Below are positions 49,529 through 57,898 of a stretch of 64,000 bases of DNA, in pieces. The position numbers and the translations under genes were made by a program. The notes under the pieces are model-generated. The model had not been told where the DNA came from and searched no databases. It saw only the letters and a program-made list of their open reading frames with translations. Each line of letters opens with the position of its first letter. Within the stretch, counting starts at the first letter, position 1. Source of the DNA: Oscillospiraceae bacterium (lineage in GTDB: Bacteria; Bacillota; Clostridia; Oscillospirales; Ruminococcaceae); contig JAJQGT010000006.1 in NCBI GenBank assembly GCA_021201135.1, forward strand, positions 715,710 through 779,709, read 5' to 3'.

Positions 49529-51040
49529 TTATTCAGCAGAATATCTCACTGCAATCTCTTCAAGTGCTGTCTTTAGCTCGCTCTCGGTTTCCGGCTCAAG
49601 CTTTCCTGTTGAGCGGATAGTCTCAAGAACACCATTATGGTGATTCAGCATATGCTCCTGCAAATCTGCCTCATAGTCGGGAATCTTCCCGACGGGAACG
49701 TTCTTCAGGTAGCCGTTGGTGGTGGCATAGAAGATACAGACCTGCTGGGCTACGTCGATAGGCGAGTTGTTCTTCTGCTTCAAGACCGCGACAATTCTCT
49801 CGCCCAGATCGAGCTGAGCCTTCGTGTCGGCATCAAGGTCGGAGCTGAACTGCGCGAAGCTCTGGAGCTCGCGATACTGCGAATAGATGAGCTTCAAAGA
49901 TCCCGAAACCTTCTTCATCGCCTTGATCTGTGCGTTGCCGCCGACACGGGATACCGAGATACCCGGGTTGATAGCCGGCATTACGCCTGCGTTGAAGAGC
50001 TCGGTCTCGAGGTATATCTGACCGTCTGTGATTGAAATTACATTTGTCGGTATATATGCGGAAACGTCTCCCGCCTGTGTTTCGATTATCGGAAGAGCTG
50101 TCATGCTTCCTCCGCCTTTTTCTTTGGAAAGGTGCGCCGCTCTCTCAAGAAGTCTTGAGTGGAGATAGAAAACATCTCCGGGGTATGCCTCACGTCCCGG
50201 CGGACGGCGGATGAGGAGCGATATTGTTCTGTAAGCAACTGCGTGCTTACTGAGGTCGTCATATACCACGAGGACATCCTTGCCGTTATACATGAAGTAC
50301 TCGCCCATGGCACAGCCGCTGTAGGGCGCGATATACTGCATTGTCGGGAGCTCCGAAGCGGTTGCCGAAACGACTATTGTATAGTCCATAGCTCCGCCGT
50401 CGGTGAGGTTCTTTACGACCTGCGCAACGGTTGAACGCTTGAGCCCGATTGCGACATAGACGCAGATAACGCCCTTGCCCTTCTGATTGAGGATGGTGTC
50501 GGTCGCTATTGTGGTCTTACCAGTCTGGCGGTCGCCGATGATGAGCTCACGCTGACCACGACCGATAGGAATCATCGAGTCGATGGCTTTTATACCCGTC
50601 TGAAGCGGCACCGTTACCGGTTCACGTTCGATAATGCCCGGTGCGGGAGATTCGATGGGTCGGGTTTCTGTCGTTTCAATCGGTCCCTTGCCGTCAATCG
50701 GCTGTCCGAGGGCATTTACGACTCTTCCGATAAGAGCTTCGCCGACGGGAACAGAGACGACATTGCCGGTAATCTTTACCGAGTCGCCCTCTTTTATTCC
50801 CTGATCGTTATCCATTATAACGATGGAGACGGTGTCCTCTTCGAGGTTCTGCGCCATTCCGTGAGCGCCGTTCTCGAACTCGACAAGCTCGCCGTACATA
50901 ACGCCGTCGAGACCTGTTGCCTTGGCTATGCCGTCACCAACCGAAACCACGGTTCCGACATTGACCTGTTCAAGCTTCGTTTCGTAGTTCTTGATCCGGT
51001 CGCTGATTATTTTTACAATTTCATCAGATTTTATATCCAT
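49529..51040 (-). CDS. atpA: F1F0 ATP synthase alpha subunit
   Basis: The non-catalytic nucleotide-binding F1 subunit, 503 residues. Walker A is [13 protein letters not shown]; the family signature [18 protein letters not shown] and the Arg finger region are present. It is separated by only 11-18 bases from both neighbours. Confidence 0.98.
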   Translation of the reverse strand: MDIKSDEIVKIISDRIKNYETKLEQVNVGTVVSVGDGIAKATGLDGVMYGELVEFENGAHGMAQNLEEDTVSIVIMDNDQGIKEGDSVKITGNVVSVPVGEALIGRVVNALGQPIDGKGPIETTETRPIESPAPGIIEREPVTVPLQTGIKAIDSMIPIGRGQRELIIGDRQTGKTTIATDTILNQKGKGVICVYVAIGLKRSTVAQVVKNLTDGGAMDYTIVVSATASELPTMQYIAPYSGCAMGEYFMYNGKDVLVVYDDLSKHAVAYRTISLLIRRPPGREAYPGDVFYLHSRLLERAAHLSKEKGGGSMTALPIIETQAGDVSAYIPTNVISITDGQIYLETELFNAGVMPAINPGISVSRVGGNAQIKAMKKVSGSLKLIYSQYRELQSFAQFSSDLDADTKAQLDLGERIVAVLKQKNNSPIDVAQQVCIFYATTNGYLKNVPVGKIPDYEADLQEHMLNHHNGVLETIRSTGKLEPETESELKTALEEIAVRYSAE

Positions 51041-51058
51041 TGGCTTCTTCCTTTTAAA

Positions 51059-51607
51059 TCATGTCGTCCCCGAAGCGTCTTGCTTCAGGAGCTCCGAGAC
51101 CTCTTTAAGACGGTGTGAAACGGTGCCGTCAATCTGCTTCGAATCGTAGCTGAGTTTAACTCCGCCGAGGCAGGACGGGTCGACCTTGTTCGTGAGAATT
51201 ATCTTCTTGCCGCTAAGCGACGCTATCTTCTCCGTGAGCTTCTTCGACTGCGAATCACTCAGGGGCACAGCGGTCACAGCCGTAACCGGCATGATGCCGT
51301 TGTCGAAGTAGTATCTCTCGCGATAAGCCTTTACGCAATCAGAATAATGCGTGGCGATTGACTTCTCCGCAAGTATCTTCATAAAGTTCAGAACATAGGG
51401 GTGAACCTTGCCGCCGAGGCAATCGTCAACAAGCTTGAGCCTCTCCTCCTTTGCGACATTCGCCGCCGAAAGAAGCTTCAAATATTGGGGCTCTTTTGCA
51501 AACGCATCTTCAAGCTCGGTAAGCTCGTTATAAATCCGCTCAGTAAGGTTCTCGCTCATCGCCGCCGAATAGAGAGCCGAGCCGTAGTCACCTGCAAGCC
51601 CGCTCAT
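51059..51607 (-). CDS. atpH: F1F0 ATP synthase delta subunit
   Basis: Peripheral-stalk subunit, 182 residues, joining b to the top of F1. The N-terminal six-helix domain begins YGSALYSAAMSENL, and the C-terminal signature KVDPSCLGGVKLSYDSKQID matches the OSCP/delta family. The start overlaps the atpF stop (ATGA). Confidence 0.95.
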   Translation of the reverse strand: MSGLAGDYGSALYSAAMSENLTERIYNELTELEDAFAKEPQYLKLLSAANVAKEERLKLVDDCLGGKVHPYVLNFMKILAEKSIATHYSDCVKAYRERYYFDNGIMPVTAVTAVPLSDSQSKKLTEKIASLSGKKIILTNKVDPSCLGGVKLSYDSKQIDGTVSHRLKEVSELLKQDASGTT

Positions 51608-52104
51608 GACAAATCACCAAGGTCGTCGATAAAGCTGTCGACAAGGCGGCTCTGATCAGCCGAAGTGAGTTCCCTTTCGACAACTCTTCCTGCAATGCTT
51701 ACAGCGATTACGGAGATGTTGTCCTTGACCTCGCCCATGGCTTTCTTCTTTTCGAGAGCGATATCTTCCTGAGCCTTCTCAAGGATTGCGCTCGCCTCTT
51801 TGTTAGCCTTCGAGACGATTTCCTCTTCTCTGCTCTGGGCTCTGGTTACGGCATCGGAAATAATCTTGTCGCCGGTTTCACGGGCTTCTTCAAGCTTCTT
51901 CTGATACTCGTCGCGCATCTCGTCTGCCTCAGCCTTGGCTGTGTCGGCACTGTTATAGAGGTCATCTATTTCCTTCTGTCGGTCGTCGATTATTTTCATA
52001 ACCGGCTTGAACAGAAATTTCTTCAGGACAAAGAACAAAAGAAGAGTGTTGGCGAGCGTGAACAGAGCTGTCCACACGTTGACCCCCAAAATACTCTCGT
52101 ACAA
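51604..52104 (-). CDS. atpF: F1F0 ATP synthase b subunit
   Basis: Peripheral-stalk subunit with one N-terminal membrane helix (ALFTLANTLLLFFVLKKFLF) followed by a long charged coiled coil. Two TTG codons compete as start, 52110 and 52104; the second has better spacing (8 bases) from gggagg, giving 166 residues. TTG use may lower b expression relative to c. Confidence 0.93.
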   Translation of the reverse strand: MYESILGVNVWTALFTLANTLLLFFVLKKFLFKPVMKIIDDRQKEIDDLYNSADTAKAEADEMRDEYQKKLEEARETGDKIISDAVTRAQSREEEIVSKANKEASAILEKAQEDIALEKKKAMGEVKDNISVIAVSIAGRVVERELTSADQSRLVDSFIDDLGDLS

Positions 52105-52140
52105 TGTCAATTCCTCCCTTCGGAAATACCGGTACCTGTC

Positions 52141-52407
<267 letters not shown>

Positions 52408-52443
52408 TTAAATATTTTTTGTCAGAATGAAGTTCTGACGTGT

Positions 52444-53352
52444 TTACTTAGTTTCGACTGCCGTCTCGGGAGGCGGGCAAGCCTGTCCAATATATATCAT
52501 GCTAAGCAGGCTGAATACGAACGCCTGAACAAAGCCTGAAAACAAATCAAAGTACACCGATAACAGTGCGGGTATGCCTAAAGACAATATCGGGATGCCC
52601 GATAATAATCCGAGAGCTTCCAAGATTCCGCAAGCTCCGAATGCTATGAAGATTCCAAGAAGAATCCCCTTGAAAACGCCTATCTTCTTTTTGCGGAACT
52701 TCTGATAGATTATGATTCCTGCTCCCAACAAGACAATCACAATCGGGATTATGACGGTTCCGGAAACAAGGTTCAGAAGCATAGAAGAAAGAAGGCTCAG
52801 TGCGGTATAAACAATAGCCGTGATGATGCTCCCGCCGAAGACGTTGCCGAAGTGACGGAACGCCATCGAAATCGGCTGTGCAATCTCGGAGATGATGTTC
52901 ATCGGGGTCATGACAAAGATCGGCTCGGTGAAGCCCTTGAGCCAGCCTAAGAAGCCGTTGCGCTTGATGTTGTTATACCAGATTATCGCCGTCGTCATCA
53001 GCGCCCACGTCAAAACCACGCTTAGGTCCGCAGTTGACGAGCGGAAGAAGCCGAACATGCCGATAAGCGAACCGCAGATTGACGAGAGGAATATTGTCCC
53101 TATGTAGGGAGTCCAGCCGACGTTGTGCTCACCCATCGAGGATGTGACGAGGTTTTTAAGCATCTCGACGCCCTTTTCGACAAGAACCTGCAGCTTTCCG
53201 GGATGGGTTTTAAGATTCCTTCCAAGCAGAACCCCGGCAACACACAAAAATATCGTCACAAGAAGAAGTGACAGAGTTGTCTGCGTCACATTGATTCCGC
53301 CGAAAATCGGAATTGTGAAGTATATATATGCGCCATTTATTTCTATGTCCAT
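52444..53352 (-). CDS. atpB: F1F0 ATP synthase a subunit
   Basis: The stator channel subunit, 302 residues and mostly membrane helices. The essential Arg on helix 5 is seen in MAFRHFGNVFGG, and SGFVQAFVFSLLSMIYI is the last helix. It overlaps the subunit I gene by one base. Confidence 0.95.
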   Translation of the reverse strand: MDIEINGAYIYFTIPIFGGINVTQTTLSLLLVTIFLCVAGVLLGRNLKTHPGKLQVLVEKGVEMLKNLVTSSMGEHNVGWTPYIGTIFLSSICGSLIGMFGFFRSSTADLSVVLTWALMTTAIIWYNNIKRNGFLGWLKGFTEPIFVMTPMNIISEIAQPISMAFRHFGNVFGGSIITAIVYTALSLLSSMLLNLVSGTVIIPIVIVLLGAGIIIYQKFRKKKIGVFKGILLGIFIAFGACGILEALGLLSGIPILSLGIPALLSVYFDLFSGFVQAFVFSLLSMIYIGQACPPPETAVETK

Positions 53353-53813
53353 CAGGTTTCACCTTCTTTATCAGAATCCTCTCCGGAAGTCGTTTCCGCA
53401 GTCGTCTCAACGACCGCAGGCGTCCCCTTCTTGCGGAAGAATTCCCAGACCGTTATAGTCGGTCTTACAAACACTATCGGGAGAACGAGTGCAAAGACAT
53501 TGCAAAGCCCGCTCACGGCTCCCGCTACCCATACTATGAATATGACGACGTACCTAAGAACCATCGAGAAGGTCATGAGGCTTTTGCCGCCCTTGACGTC
53601 CTGAGCGACGGCTCTGTCGGATGCCACGCAGACTGAGATTGCCATGAACAGGAAGTTCAGGATTGCTAAGATTCCGCCCAGAATTCCGCCGAAAACCACG
53701 GTGCTGTCGAAAAGCCCGAGCAAAGCGAAGATTCCGAACATTGCGGCAATACAGATTACCTGCCCTATTGTTATAATCAAGGTTTCGTGCAAAACTTCCT
53801 TACGGGAATCCAT
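53352..53813 (-). CDS. ATP synthase subunit I-like membrane protein
   Basis: A 153-residue protein with four hydrophobic helices and an acidic/Thr-rich tail, occupying the position of atpI. Subunit I proteins assist c-ring assembly or Mg2+/ion supply in some species; the sequence is poorly conserved, so identification rests on location and topology. Confidence 0.75.
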   Translation of the reverse strand: MDSRKEVLHETLIITIGQVICIAAMFGIFALLGLFDSTVVFGGILGGILAILNFLFMAISVCVASDRAVAQDVKGGKSLMTFSMVLRYVVIFIVWVAGAVSGLCNVFALVLPIVFVRPTITVWEFFRKKGTPAVVETTAETTSGEDSDKEGET

Positions 53814-53825
53814 TTCTTCTCCTAT

Positions 53826-54089
53826 TTAATCGTGATTATTGAAGCCGGTTACGGGAGGCTTCCCACCCTTGTCGTCATCCCGGCTTGAGATGTTCTCCAT
53901 CGTTTTGAGAGTGGAGCGGAAGCCGCTGATTGCGAGGATTCCGCCGAAGATTGCTCCAACGAATATCACCCAGATACCAAGCGAGAACTTGTTCTTGAGC
54001 CAAGCCGCAAGGATTATGCAACCGGCAAGCGGAACGGCGACCGAAAGCCCGAGCTGTCCTATCATTACAAAAAGACTGACGTCTTTCAC
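53826..54089 (-). CDS. atpZ: AtpZ/AtpI-family small membrane protein
   Basis: An 87-residue two-helix protein (QLGLSVAVPLAGCIILAAWL and IWVIFVGAIFGGILAISGF) with a charged C-terminus, the AtpZ pattern. It is first in the ATP synthase operon; AtpZ and AtpI together have been linked to ion uptake for the synthase. GTG start with gagg 8 bases upstream. Confidence 0.8.
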   Translation of the reverse strand: MKDVSLFVMIGQLGLSVAVPLAGCIILAAWLKNKFSLGIWVIFVGAIFGGILAISGFRSTLKTMENISSRDDDKGGKPPVTGFNNHD

Positions 54090-54221
54090 GGTTCAATCCT
54101 CACTTTCCGGCAGTTTAACTTATACAAATTCAATTCTACCATGATTATAGCAGAAAGTCAAATCAAATTCTACCGCAAAGATTTTAAAATGTCCCACAAA
54201 AAAGAGCGAAATATGAGAAAA

Positions 54222-55577
54222 TTATCTCTCAGTAATATCCTGATAAACCTTCGGCTTGCCGACCGCCTTGTATGCGGGACGGATGATTCTGCCGCCGGTG
54301 ACCTTCTCCTCGAATCTGTGTGCGGACCAGCCCGCCATTCTTGCGGTTGCGAAGAGCGCGGTTGCAAGCTCCTCGGGGATGCCGAGCATACGGTAGCAAA
54401 GTCCCGAGTACATATCGACGTTGGCGCAGAGAGCCTTCTCGAGACCGGTTTCACGGTGGAAGACCTCAGGTGCAAGCCTTTCGATGGAGTTGAGAAGCGA
54501 GAACTGAGGCTCATATTCGGTTCCCTTCGCCATCTGAAGAGCGGTTTTCTTGAGGATTACGGCTCTCGGGTCGGAAAGAGTATAGACAGCGTGACCCATG
54601 CCATAGATAAGACCGGTTCTGTCGGAGGCTTCCTTGCGGACAATCTTCGTCAGCATATCCGCAACCTCGCCGTCGTCCGACCAGTTCTTGACGTTCGCCT
54701 CGATATAATCGAGCTGTTCGAGAACCTTGAGGTTGGCGCCGCCGTGGCGGGGACCCTTCAAAGAGCCGACAGCCGCCGCATATGCGGAATAGGGGTCGGT
54801 GCCGGAGGAAGTAAGTACACGGCACGCAAATGTGGAGTTATTACCGCCGCCGTGCTCTGCGTGAAGTAGAAGAATCAAATCAAGAAGCTTTGCTTCGTCA
54901 TATGTGTATTCTCTGTCGGGTCTCAGAAGAGAAAGAATCGTCTCGGCGGTGCGCTCCTCGGGGCGAACCTGGTGCATATACATGCTTCCGCCGTCATAAG
55001 CTCTGCGCTTGACCTGATACGCCGACGTCATGATGACAGGCATTTTCGCAAGGATTGAAAGAGCGCAATAGAGCTCATCCTCGGGGGTCTTAGCCTCGGG
55101 GTCCTCCTCATAAGAATAGAGCGCGAGAATCGAGCGTGAAATCTTGTTCATGATGTTCTTCGAGGGTGCCTTGAGAATCATGTCCTCAAAGAAGCCGGAA
55201 GGGAGCTCACGGTTTTGCGAAAGAAGTCTCTCGAAGCCTGCCAATTCATCCATCGACGGAAGCTTGCCCATTATAAGAAGGTAGGCGACCTCCTCATAGC
55301 CGAAGCGGTCTGCGCCCTGAATGCCGGCGACGATGTCCTTGACGTTATAGCCGCGATAATAGAGCTCGCCCTCGATGTTCTGCTTTTCGCCTTCGTTCAT
55401 GACGTAGCCGTGAACGTTACATATATTTGTAAGCCCTGCCAGAACACCGGTGCCGTCGGCGTTACGGAGTCCCCTCTTCACGTCGTAGCGGTTATAATAC
55501 TTCGGGTCAATCCGGTTATTTTCCAAAAATGTTTGTCTGAACCGATCCCTTGTTGTGTCATCAATTTTTAATTTCAT
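54222..55577 (-). CDS. gltA: Citrate synthase
   Basis: It condenses oxaloacetate and acetyl-CoA to citrate. Catalytic His is in HAEHGGGNNSTF, with SLKGPRHGGAN and GMGHAVYTLSDPRA further on. The track start at 55646 is too long; ATG at 55577 with gaggagattatc upstream gives 451 residues. A promoter with an overlapping perfect palindrome controls it. With acn and icd it completes an oxidative branch to 2-oxoglutarate. Confidence 0.96.
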   Translation of the reverse strand: MKLKIDDTTRDRFRQTFLENNRIDPKYYNRYDVKRGLRNADGTGVLAGLTNICNVHGYVMNEGEKQNIEGELYYRGYNVKDIVAGIQGADRFGYEEVAYLLIMGKLPSMDELAGFERLLSQNRELPSGFFEDMILKAPSKNIMNKISRSILALYSYEEDPEAKTPEDELYCALSILAKMPVIMTSAYQVKRRAYDGGSMYMHQVRPEERTAETILSLLRPDREYTYDEAKLLDLILLLHAEHGGGNNSTFACRVLTSSGTDPYSAYAAAVGSLKGPRHGGANLKVLEQLDYIEANVKNWSDDGEVADMLTKIVRKEASDRTGLIYGMGHAVYTLSDPRAVILKKTALQMAKGTEYEPQFSLLNSIERLAPEVFHRETGLEKALCANVDMYSGLCYRMLGIPEELATALFATARMAGWSAHRFEEKVTGGRIIRPAYKAVGKPKVYQDITER

Positions 55578-55623
55578 GATAATCTCCTCTATTCTGAAAG
55601 TTGTCCTGACTCTAAAATCTATT

Positions 55624-55638
55624 ATTACACAGTGTAAT
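55624..55638. promoter_or_regulatory. 15-bp perfect palindrome ATTACAC-N-GTGTAAT at the citrate synthase promoter
   Basis: The 7+7 dyad overlaps the -10 box and the likely transcript start, a classical repressor position. It is not the ATAA-N7-TTAT box of CcpC, so the regulator is unknown. Confidence 0.65.
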
Positions 55639-55665
55639 TTTAGCACATGAAATATTGAAAGTCAA
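55637..55665 (-). promoter_or_regulatory. Promoter of the citrate synthase gene
   Basis: On the minus strand TTGACT-17-TAAAAT. Confidence 0.7.
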
Positions 55666-55841
55666 CCAAAATGAAGCTTTTGAAAACCCAAAATTTCATT
55701 TTTCGCCCTTTTGCACTGAACATTGAAGTTTTTGAGAAGAAAAATTGAAGCTCTCGACGAAGAAAAAATGCAGTTTTGAGACAGAATCAGAGCGTGGTGA
55801 CGGGAATTTTGCGGGAGTGAAGAAAAAATCGCTTTTAGATA

Positions 55842-55870
55842 TTGACAAACCCGCTCGCTTTTGATATAAT
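55842..55870 (+). promoter_or_regulatory. Promoter of tRNA-Lys
   Basis: TTGACA-17-TATAAT, perfect consensus, ending 15 bases before the mature tRNA. Confidence 0.85.
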
Positions 55871-55885
55871 AACGTAGTTGTGAAT

Positions 55886-55961
55886 GAGCCATTAGCTCAG
55901 CTGGCAGAGCATTTCACTTTTAATGAAAGGGTCTGGAGTTCGATTCTCCAATGGCTCACCA
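55886..55961 (+). tRNA. tRNA-Lys (anticodon TTT)
   Basis: The 76-base gene folds as a cloverleaf: acceptor GAGCCAT / ATGGCTC, anticodon stem TTTCA / TGAAA around the loop CTTTTAA, T arm GGAG-TTCGATT-CTCC, and an encoded CCA. The mobile-looking region begins just downstream, but I found no duplicated 3' end of this tRNA, so it is not shown to be the attachment site. Confidence 0.95.
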
Positions 55962-56038
55962 AACAACGAATTAGTCGAACTTGTATTGCTCACAAATGGC
56001 TTCGCTATTACGTTTGAGCTAAAACCCGACTAACAAAA

Positions 56039-56073
56039 AACGGCGTTCCTTTTGGTTCGCCGTTCTTTTTTTA
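56039..56073 (+). terminator. Terminator of the tRNA-Lys transcript
   Basis: AACGGCG / CGCCGTT with a 12-base loop is followed by CTTTTTTT. Confidence 0.8.
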
Positions 56074-56208
56074 TTTTCGCCGTCTGAATGCCAACAAATC
56101 CAGTATTAAAGCGGTTTCTCGGGCTTTTCTCGGGTTCGTTTGATTTTTGAGTTTATAGCGGGTTTTCAACAATATTTTTATCAGATAAAAAGAGCGGGCT
56201 TAACGGTG

Positions 56209-56237
56209 TTAACAATCAGCTTTGCGGATGATAAAAT
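56209..56237 (+). promoter_or_regulatory. Promoter of candidate small RNA 1
   Basis: TTAACA-17-TAAAAT, preceded by AGAGCGGGCTT, a motif also upstream of candidate 2. Confidence 0.5.
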
Positions 56238-56242
56238 ATACA

Positions 56243-56327
56243 TATCGCCTGTTGCTCTATGCAACAATCCTTTGTAAACTGAGATTTTCGTTGTTGGTAG
56301 CTGCCGAAAGTCTCGGTTTTCTTTTTG
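56243..56327 (+). ncRNA. Candidate small RNA 1
   Basis: A promoter is followed by about 85 bases and a strong terminator-like hairpin (AAACTGAGA / TCTCGGTTT with inner TTTCG/CGAAA, then a T-rich tail). The 5' part carries a perfect GTTGC-TCTAT-GCAAC hairpin. The apical loop contains CGTTGTTG, shared with candidate 2, as are the upstream AGAGC..GGGCTT and the starting ATATCGC. No convincing ORF fits inside. The track ORF at 56222 begins upstream of the predicted start. Function unknown. Confidence 0.45.
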
Positions 56328-56470
56328 TCTACGTTCCTAATATAATTTATGTAGGAACATTCGTTATATTTCATACATATGTTCGTAAAGAAATAGGCTT
56401 CCGGCTCAAAAAAATGCCTACTTTGTCTTTCTTGTTTATTTATTCTTATTTCTTATAGTCTTATATTGGT

Positions 56471-56506
56471 TGCAAATTTTGCATAGAGCGAAATGCAAAT
56501 TTTGCA
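56471..56506. repeat. Two iteron-like 13-bp palindromic repeats with 23-bp spacing
   Basis: TGCAAATTTTGCA occurs exactly twice (56471 and 56494), and a degenerate third GCATTTTTTGCA follows. Each is nearly self-complementary. Spacing of two helical turns suits a protein-binding array, perhaps a replication origin. The stretch 56074-56885 has no convincing protein gene otherwise; track ORFs at 56222 and 56470 lack RBS and family features. Confidence 0.5.
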
Positions 56507-56593
56507 CCGATAAAAGCATTTTTTGCATTTCGGTACACAACAAATCTTGTACCTATAAGCCTGATTCAGAGCTCGGGCTTGCTGTATCACTCA

Positions 56594-56622
56594 TTGACAA
56601 ATTAAGCCCGACAGAGTATAAT
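56594..56622 (+). promoter_or_regulatory. Promoter of candidate small RNA 2
   Basis: TTGACA-17-TATAAT, perfect consensus. The -35 lies between inverted TCGGGCTT and AAGCCCGA arms, a likely operator. Confidence 0.7.
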
Positions 56623-56628
56623 ATAAAT

Positions 56629-56706
56629 ATCGCTATTGTTCGCTGTCTTTGCAATATGTGATATTCTTCACCGCCGGTGCCGTTGTTGTGCGCCGGTCTT
56701 TTCTTT
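56629..56706 (+). ncRNA. Candidate small RNA 2
   Basis: The perfect promoter is followed within 80 bases by a 7-bp GC-rich hairpin (CCGGTGC / GCGCCGG, loop CGTTGTTGT) and TCTTTTCTTT, a terminator. The start AAATATCGC and the loop CGTTGTTG resemble candidate 1, so the two look like diverged tandem copies about 385 bases apart. No ORF with RBS is visible. Confidence 0.5.
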
Positions 56707-56841
56707 ATGTGTTCTTCATAAAACAAAGAAAAGCCACTTTTCCGGCGTTTTCTGCCTCTCAGCGTTTAATTTGCCGCCGAAAGATTAAAAGCCCGCCTGC
56801 GTGTGATTTTGAACGTCTGAGTGCATTTGATGTGAGATATA

Positions 56842-56866
56842 GAAAAAAGCAGGGTTTTCGCCCTGC
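56842..56866 (-). terminator. Terminator of the minus-strand element operon
   Basis: On the minus strand GCAGGG-CGAAAA-CCCTGC is followed by TTTTTTC, 20 bases after the metallopeptidase stop. Confidence 0.8.
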
Positions 56867-56885
56867 CTTCTTTCGTGGGTTCTTC

Positions 56886-57377
56886 TTAGAAAACGTGCTT
56901 TTTTCGGGGACTGGTTCCCACTGAGTCGTACCTCTCACCGTCAATGTCTATGAAGTAATCCCATATCATGCTATTTAGCCTATACTGAAAAGCGTCGTCA
57001 TGCCCGTTAGCTTTACCGTCAACATGTGCTATCTCATGGATAAATACATAGTTGATGAAGTTGTCGGGCTCATTGTCTATAATCTCAATCGAAATTCCTA
57101 TTACACAATGCTTTTTCCCGCCTTCTTCCCACCAAATATTTATGCCGTTTGTATCTTGGTTTTCTTTGGGCTGTTCGCACTGTCTAAATAGGAATAGTCC
57201 CTCGACTGGTATGTCTCCCGGCTCGGGATAATAAAACTTAGCGCAATAGTCCGCCGTGTCTAACAGTTTGTAAAGCTCTTTCTTTGTTATCCCCTTTGTT
57301 TCTGGTATTAAGTCGGGACAATACTTTTTGACTTTCTCCACTGTTTCAAGGTAGCTCAATTTGAAATAGTCAAGCAT
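56886..57377 (-). CDS. Putative zinc metallopeptidase of the mobile element
   Basis: The motif VFIHEIAHVDGKANGHDDAF contains HEIAH (HExxH) plus a downstream His-Asp, as in SprT/WLM-like or IrrE-like zinc proteases. The 163-residue length starts at ATG 57377 with ggaggcgaaaga; the track start at 57398 is weaker. Small peptidases of this kind occur in phages and ICEs, sometimes controlling repressor stability, but the target here is unknown. It is last in the minus-strand run. Confidence 0.7.
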   Translation of the reverse strand: MLDYFKLSYLETVEKVKKYCPDLIPETKGITKKELYKLLDTADYCAKFYYPEPGDIPVEGLFLFRQCEQPKENQDTNGINIWWEEGGKKHCVIGISIEIIDNEPDNFINYVFIHEIAHVDGKANGHDDAFQYRLNSMIWDYFIDIDGERYDSVGTSPRKKHVF

Positions 57378-57529
57378 TCTTTCGCCTCCTCTCTGCAAAT
57401 GCTTTGTGCTTCTTTTTCTCTTTTTCTCCTGATTCCTGCCTTGATGAGTTCGCCCAACTGTTGCGAGTAGTAAGCGTTGAATTCCTTTATCAGTGCAAGG
57501 CTTCTTTCGCTTATTCTTTCGTCTGTCAT
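57356..57529 (-). CDS. 57-residue charged protein of the mobile element
   Basis: This ORF is below the track cutoff. It starts MTDERISERSLALIKEFNAY, is highly charged and helical, and overlaps the start of the peptidase gene. A strong RBS (taggaggtttacaagATG) supports it. Function unknown. Confidence 0.55.
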   Translation of the reverse strand: MTDERISERSLALIKEFNAYYSQQLGELIKAGIRRKREKEAQSICREEAKECLTISN

Positions 57530-57586
57530 CTTGTAAACCTCCTAACGTGTCAAGCCTGCTCTTTGGCTTGCTTTTTTACCTTCCAG

Positions 57587-57766
57587 TCAATCTATAACCC
57601 ATTTTTCGCTATCCGGTACGCCCCAGTCGCCGGGCGTGTCATCATCCCATTCAAGAGCTTTTGCATCATCTTCCAACGCTTTGACGGCTTTCATGAATGC
57701 TTCCGGGTCTTTCTTATATGCTTCTATAATCATCTCCATTGTTTCTGTGGGGTCTTTGCCCTTCAT
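57587..57766 (-). CDS. 59-residue acidic protein of the mobile element
   Basis: The track reports 96 residues from 57877, but that extension is the translated repeat array. ATG at 57766 follows gaggtgaagacaga. The product is acidic and helical (METT-free start MKGKDPTETMEMIIEAYKKD). No family recognised. Confidence 0.6.
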   Translation of the reverse strand: MKGKDPTETMEMIIEAYKKDPEAFMKAVKALEDDAKALEWDDDTPGDWGVPDSEKWVID

Positions 57767-57785
57767 TCTGTCTTCACCTCTCTTT

Positions 57786-57890
57786 TTTTGGAATATTCCA
57801 AATTCTGTTTCACACTTTTTGGAGTATTCCAAATTCTGCTTCATACTTTTTGGAATATTCCAATTTCTTTTTTCCACTCTTTGGAATGCT
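57786..57890. repeat. 31-bp-period array of GGAATATTCC palindromes
   Basis: GGAATATTCC (57790), GGAGTATTCC (57821), GGAATATTCC (57852) and a half site GGAATG (57883) are spaced by exactly 31 bases, with flanking TTTTTGG and CCAAATTCTG also conserved. The array lies between terS and the 59-residue gene. Three helical turns per unit suggests cooperative binding of one protein. Confidence 0.75.
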
Positions 57891-57898
57891 TTTTAAGT

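Noticed and set aside
55662-55892. 76-residue minus-strand ORF between citrate synthase and tRNA-Lys
   Set aside because: Low-complexity AT-rich translation with no RBS, overlapping the tRNA promoter.
55886-55961. tRNA-Lys as attachment site of the mobile element
   Set aside because: No duplicated 3' end of this tRNA was found to the right, and serine recombinases do not normally use tRNA ends.
56222-56661. Two + strand ORFs of 78 and 63 residues
   Set aside because: No RBS, and the first starts upstream of the predicted transcript start; they overlap the small RNA unit and the iteron-like repeats.
57786-57890. CRISPR array
   Set aside because: The period is 31 bp in total with almost no variable spacer, so this is a palindrome array and not repeats with spacers. 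No cas gene is present.
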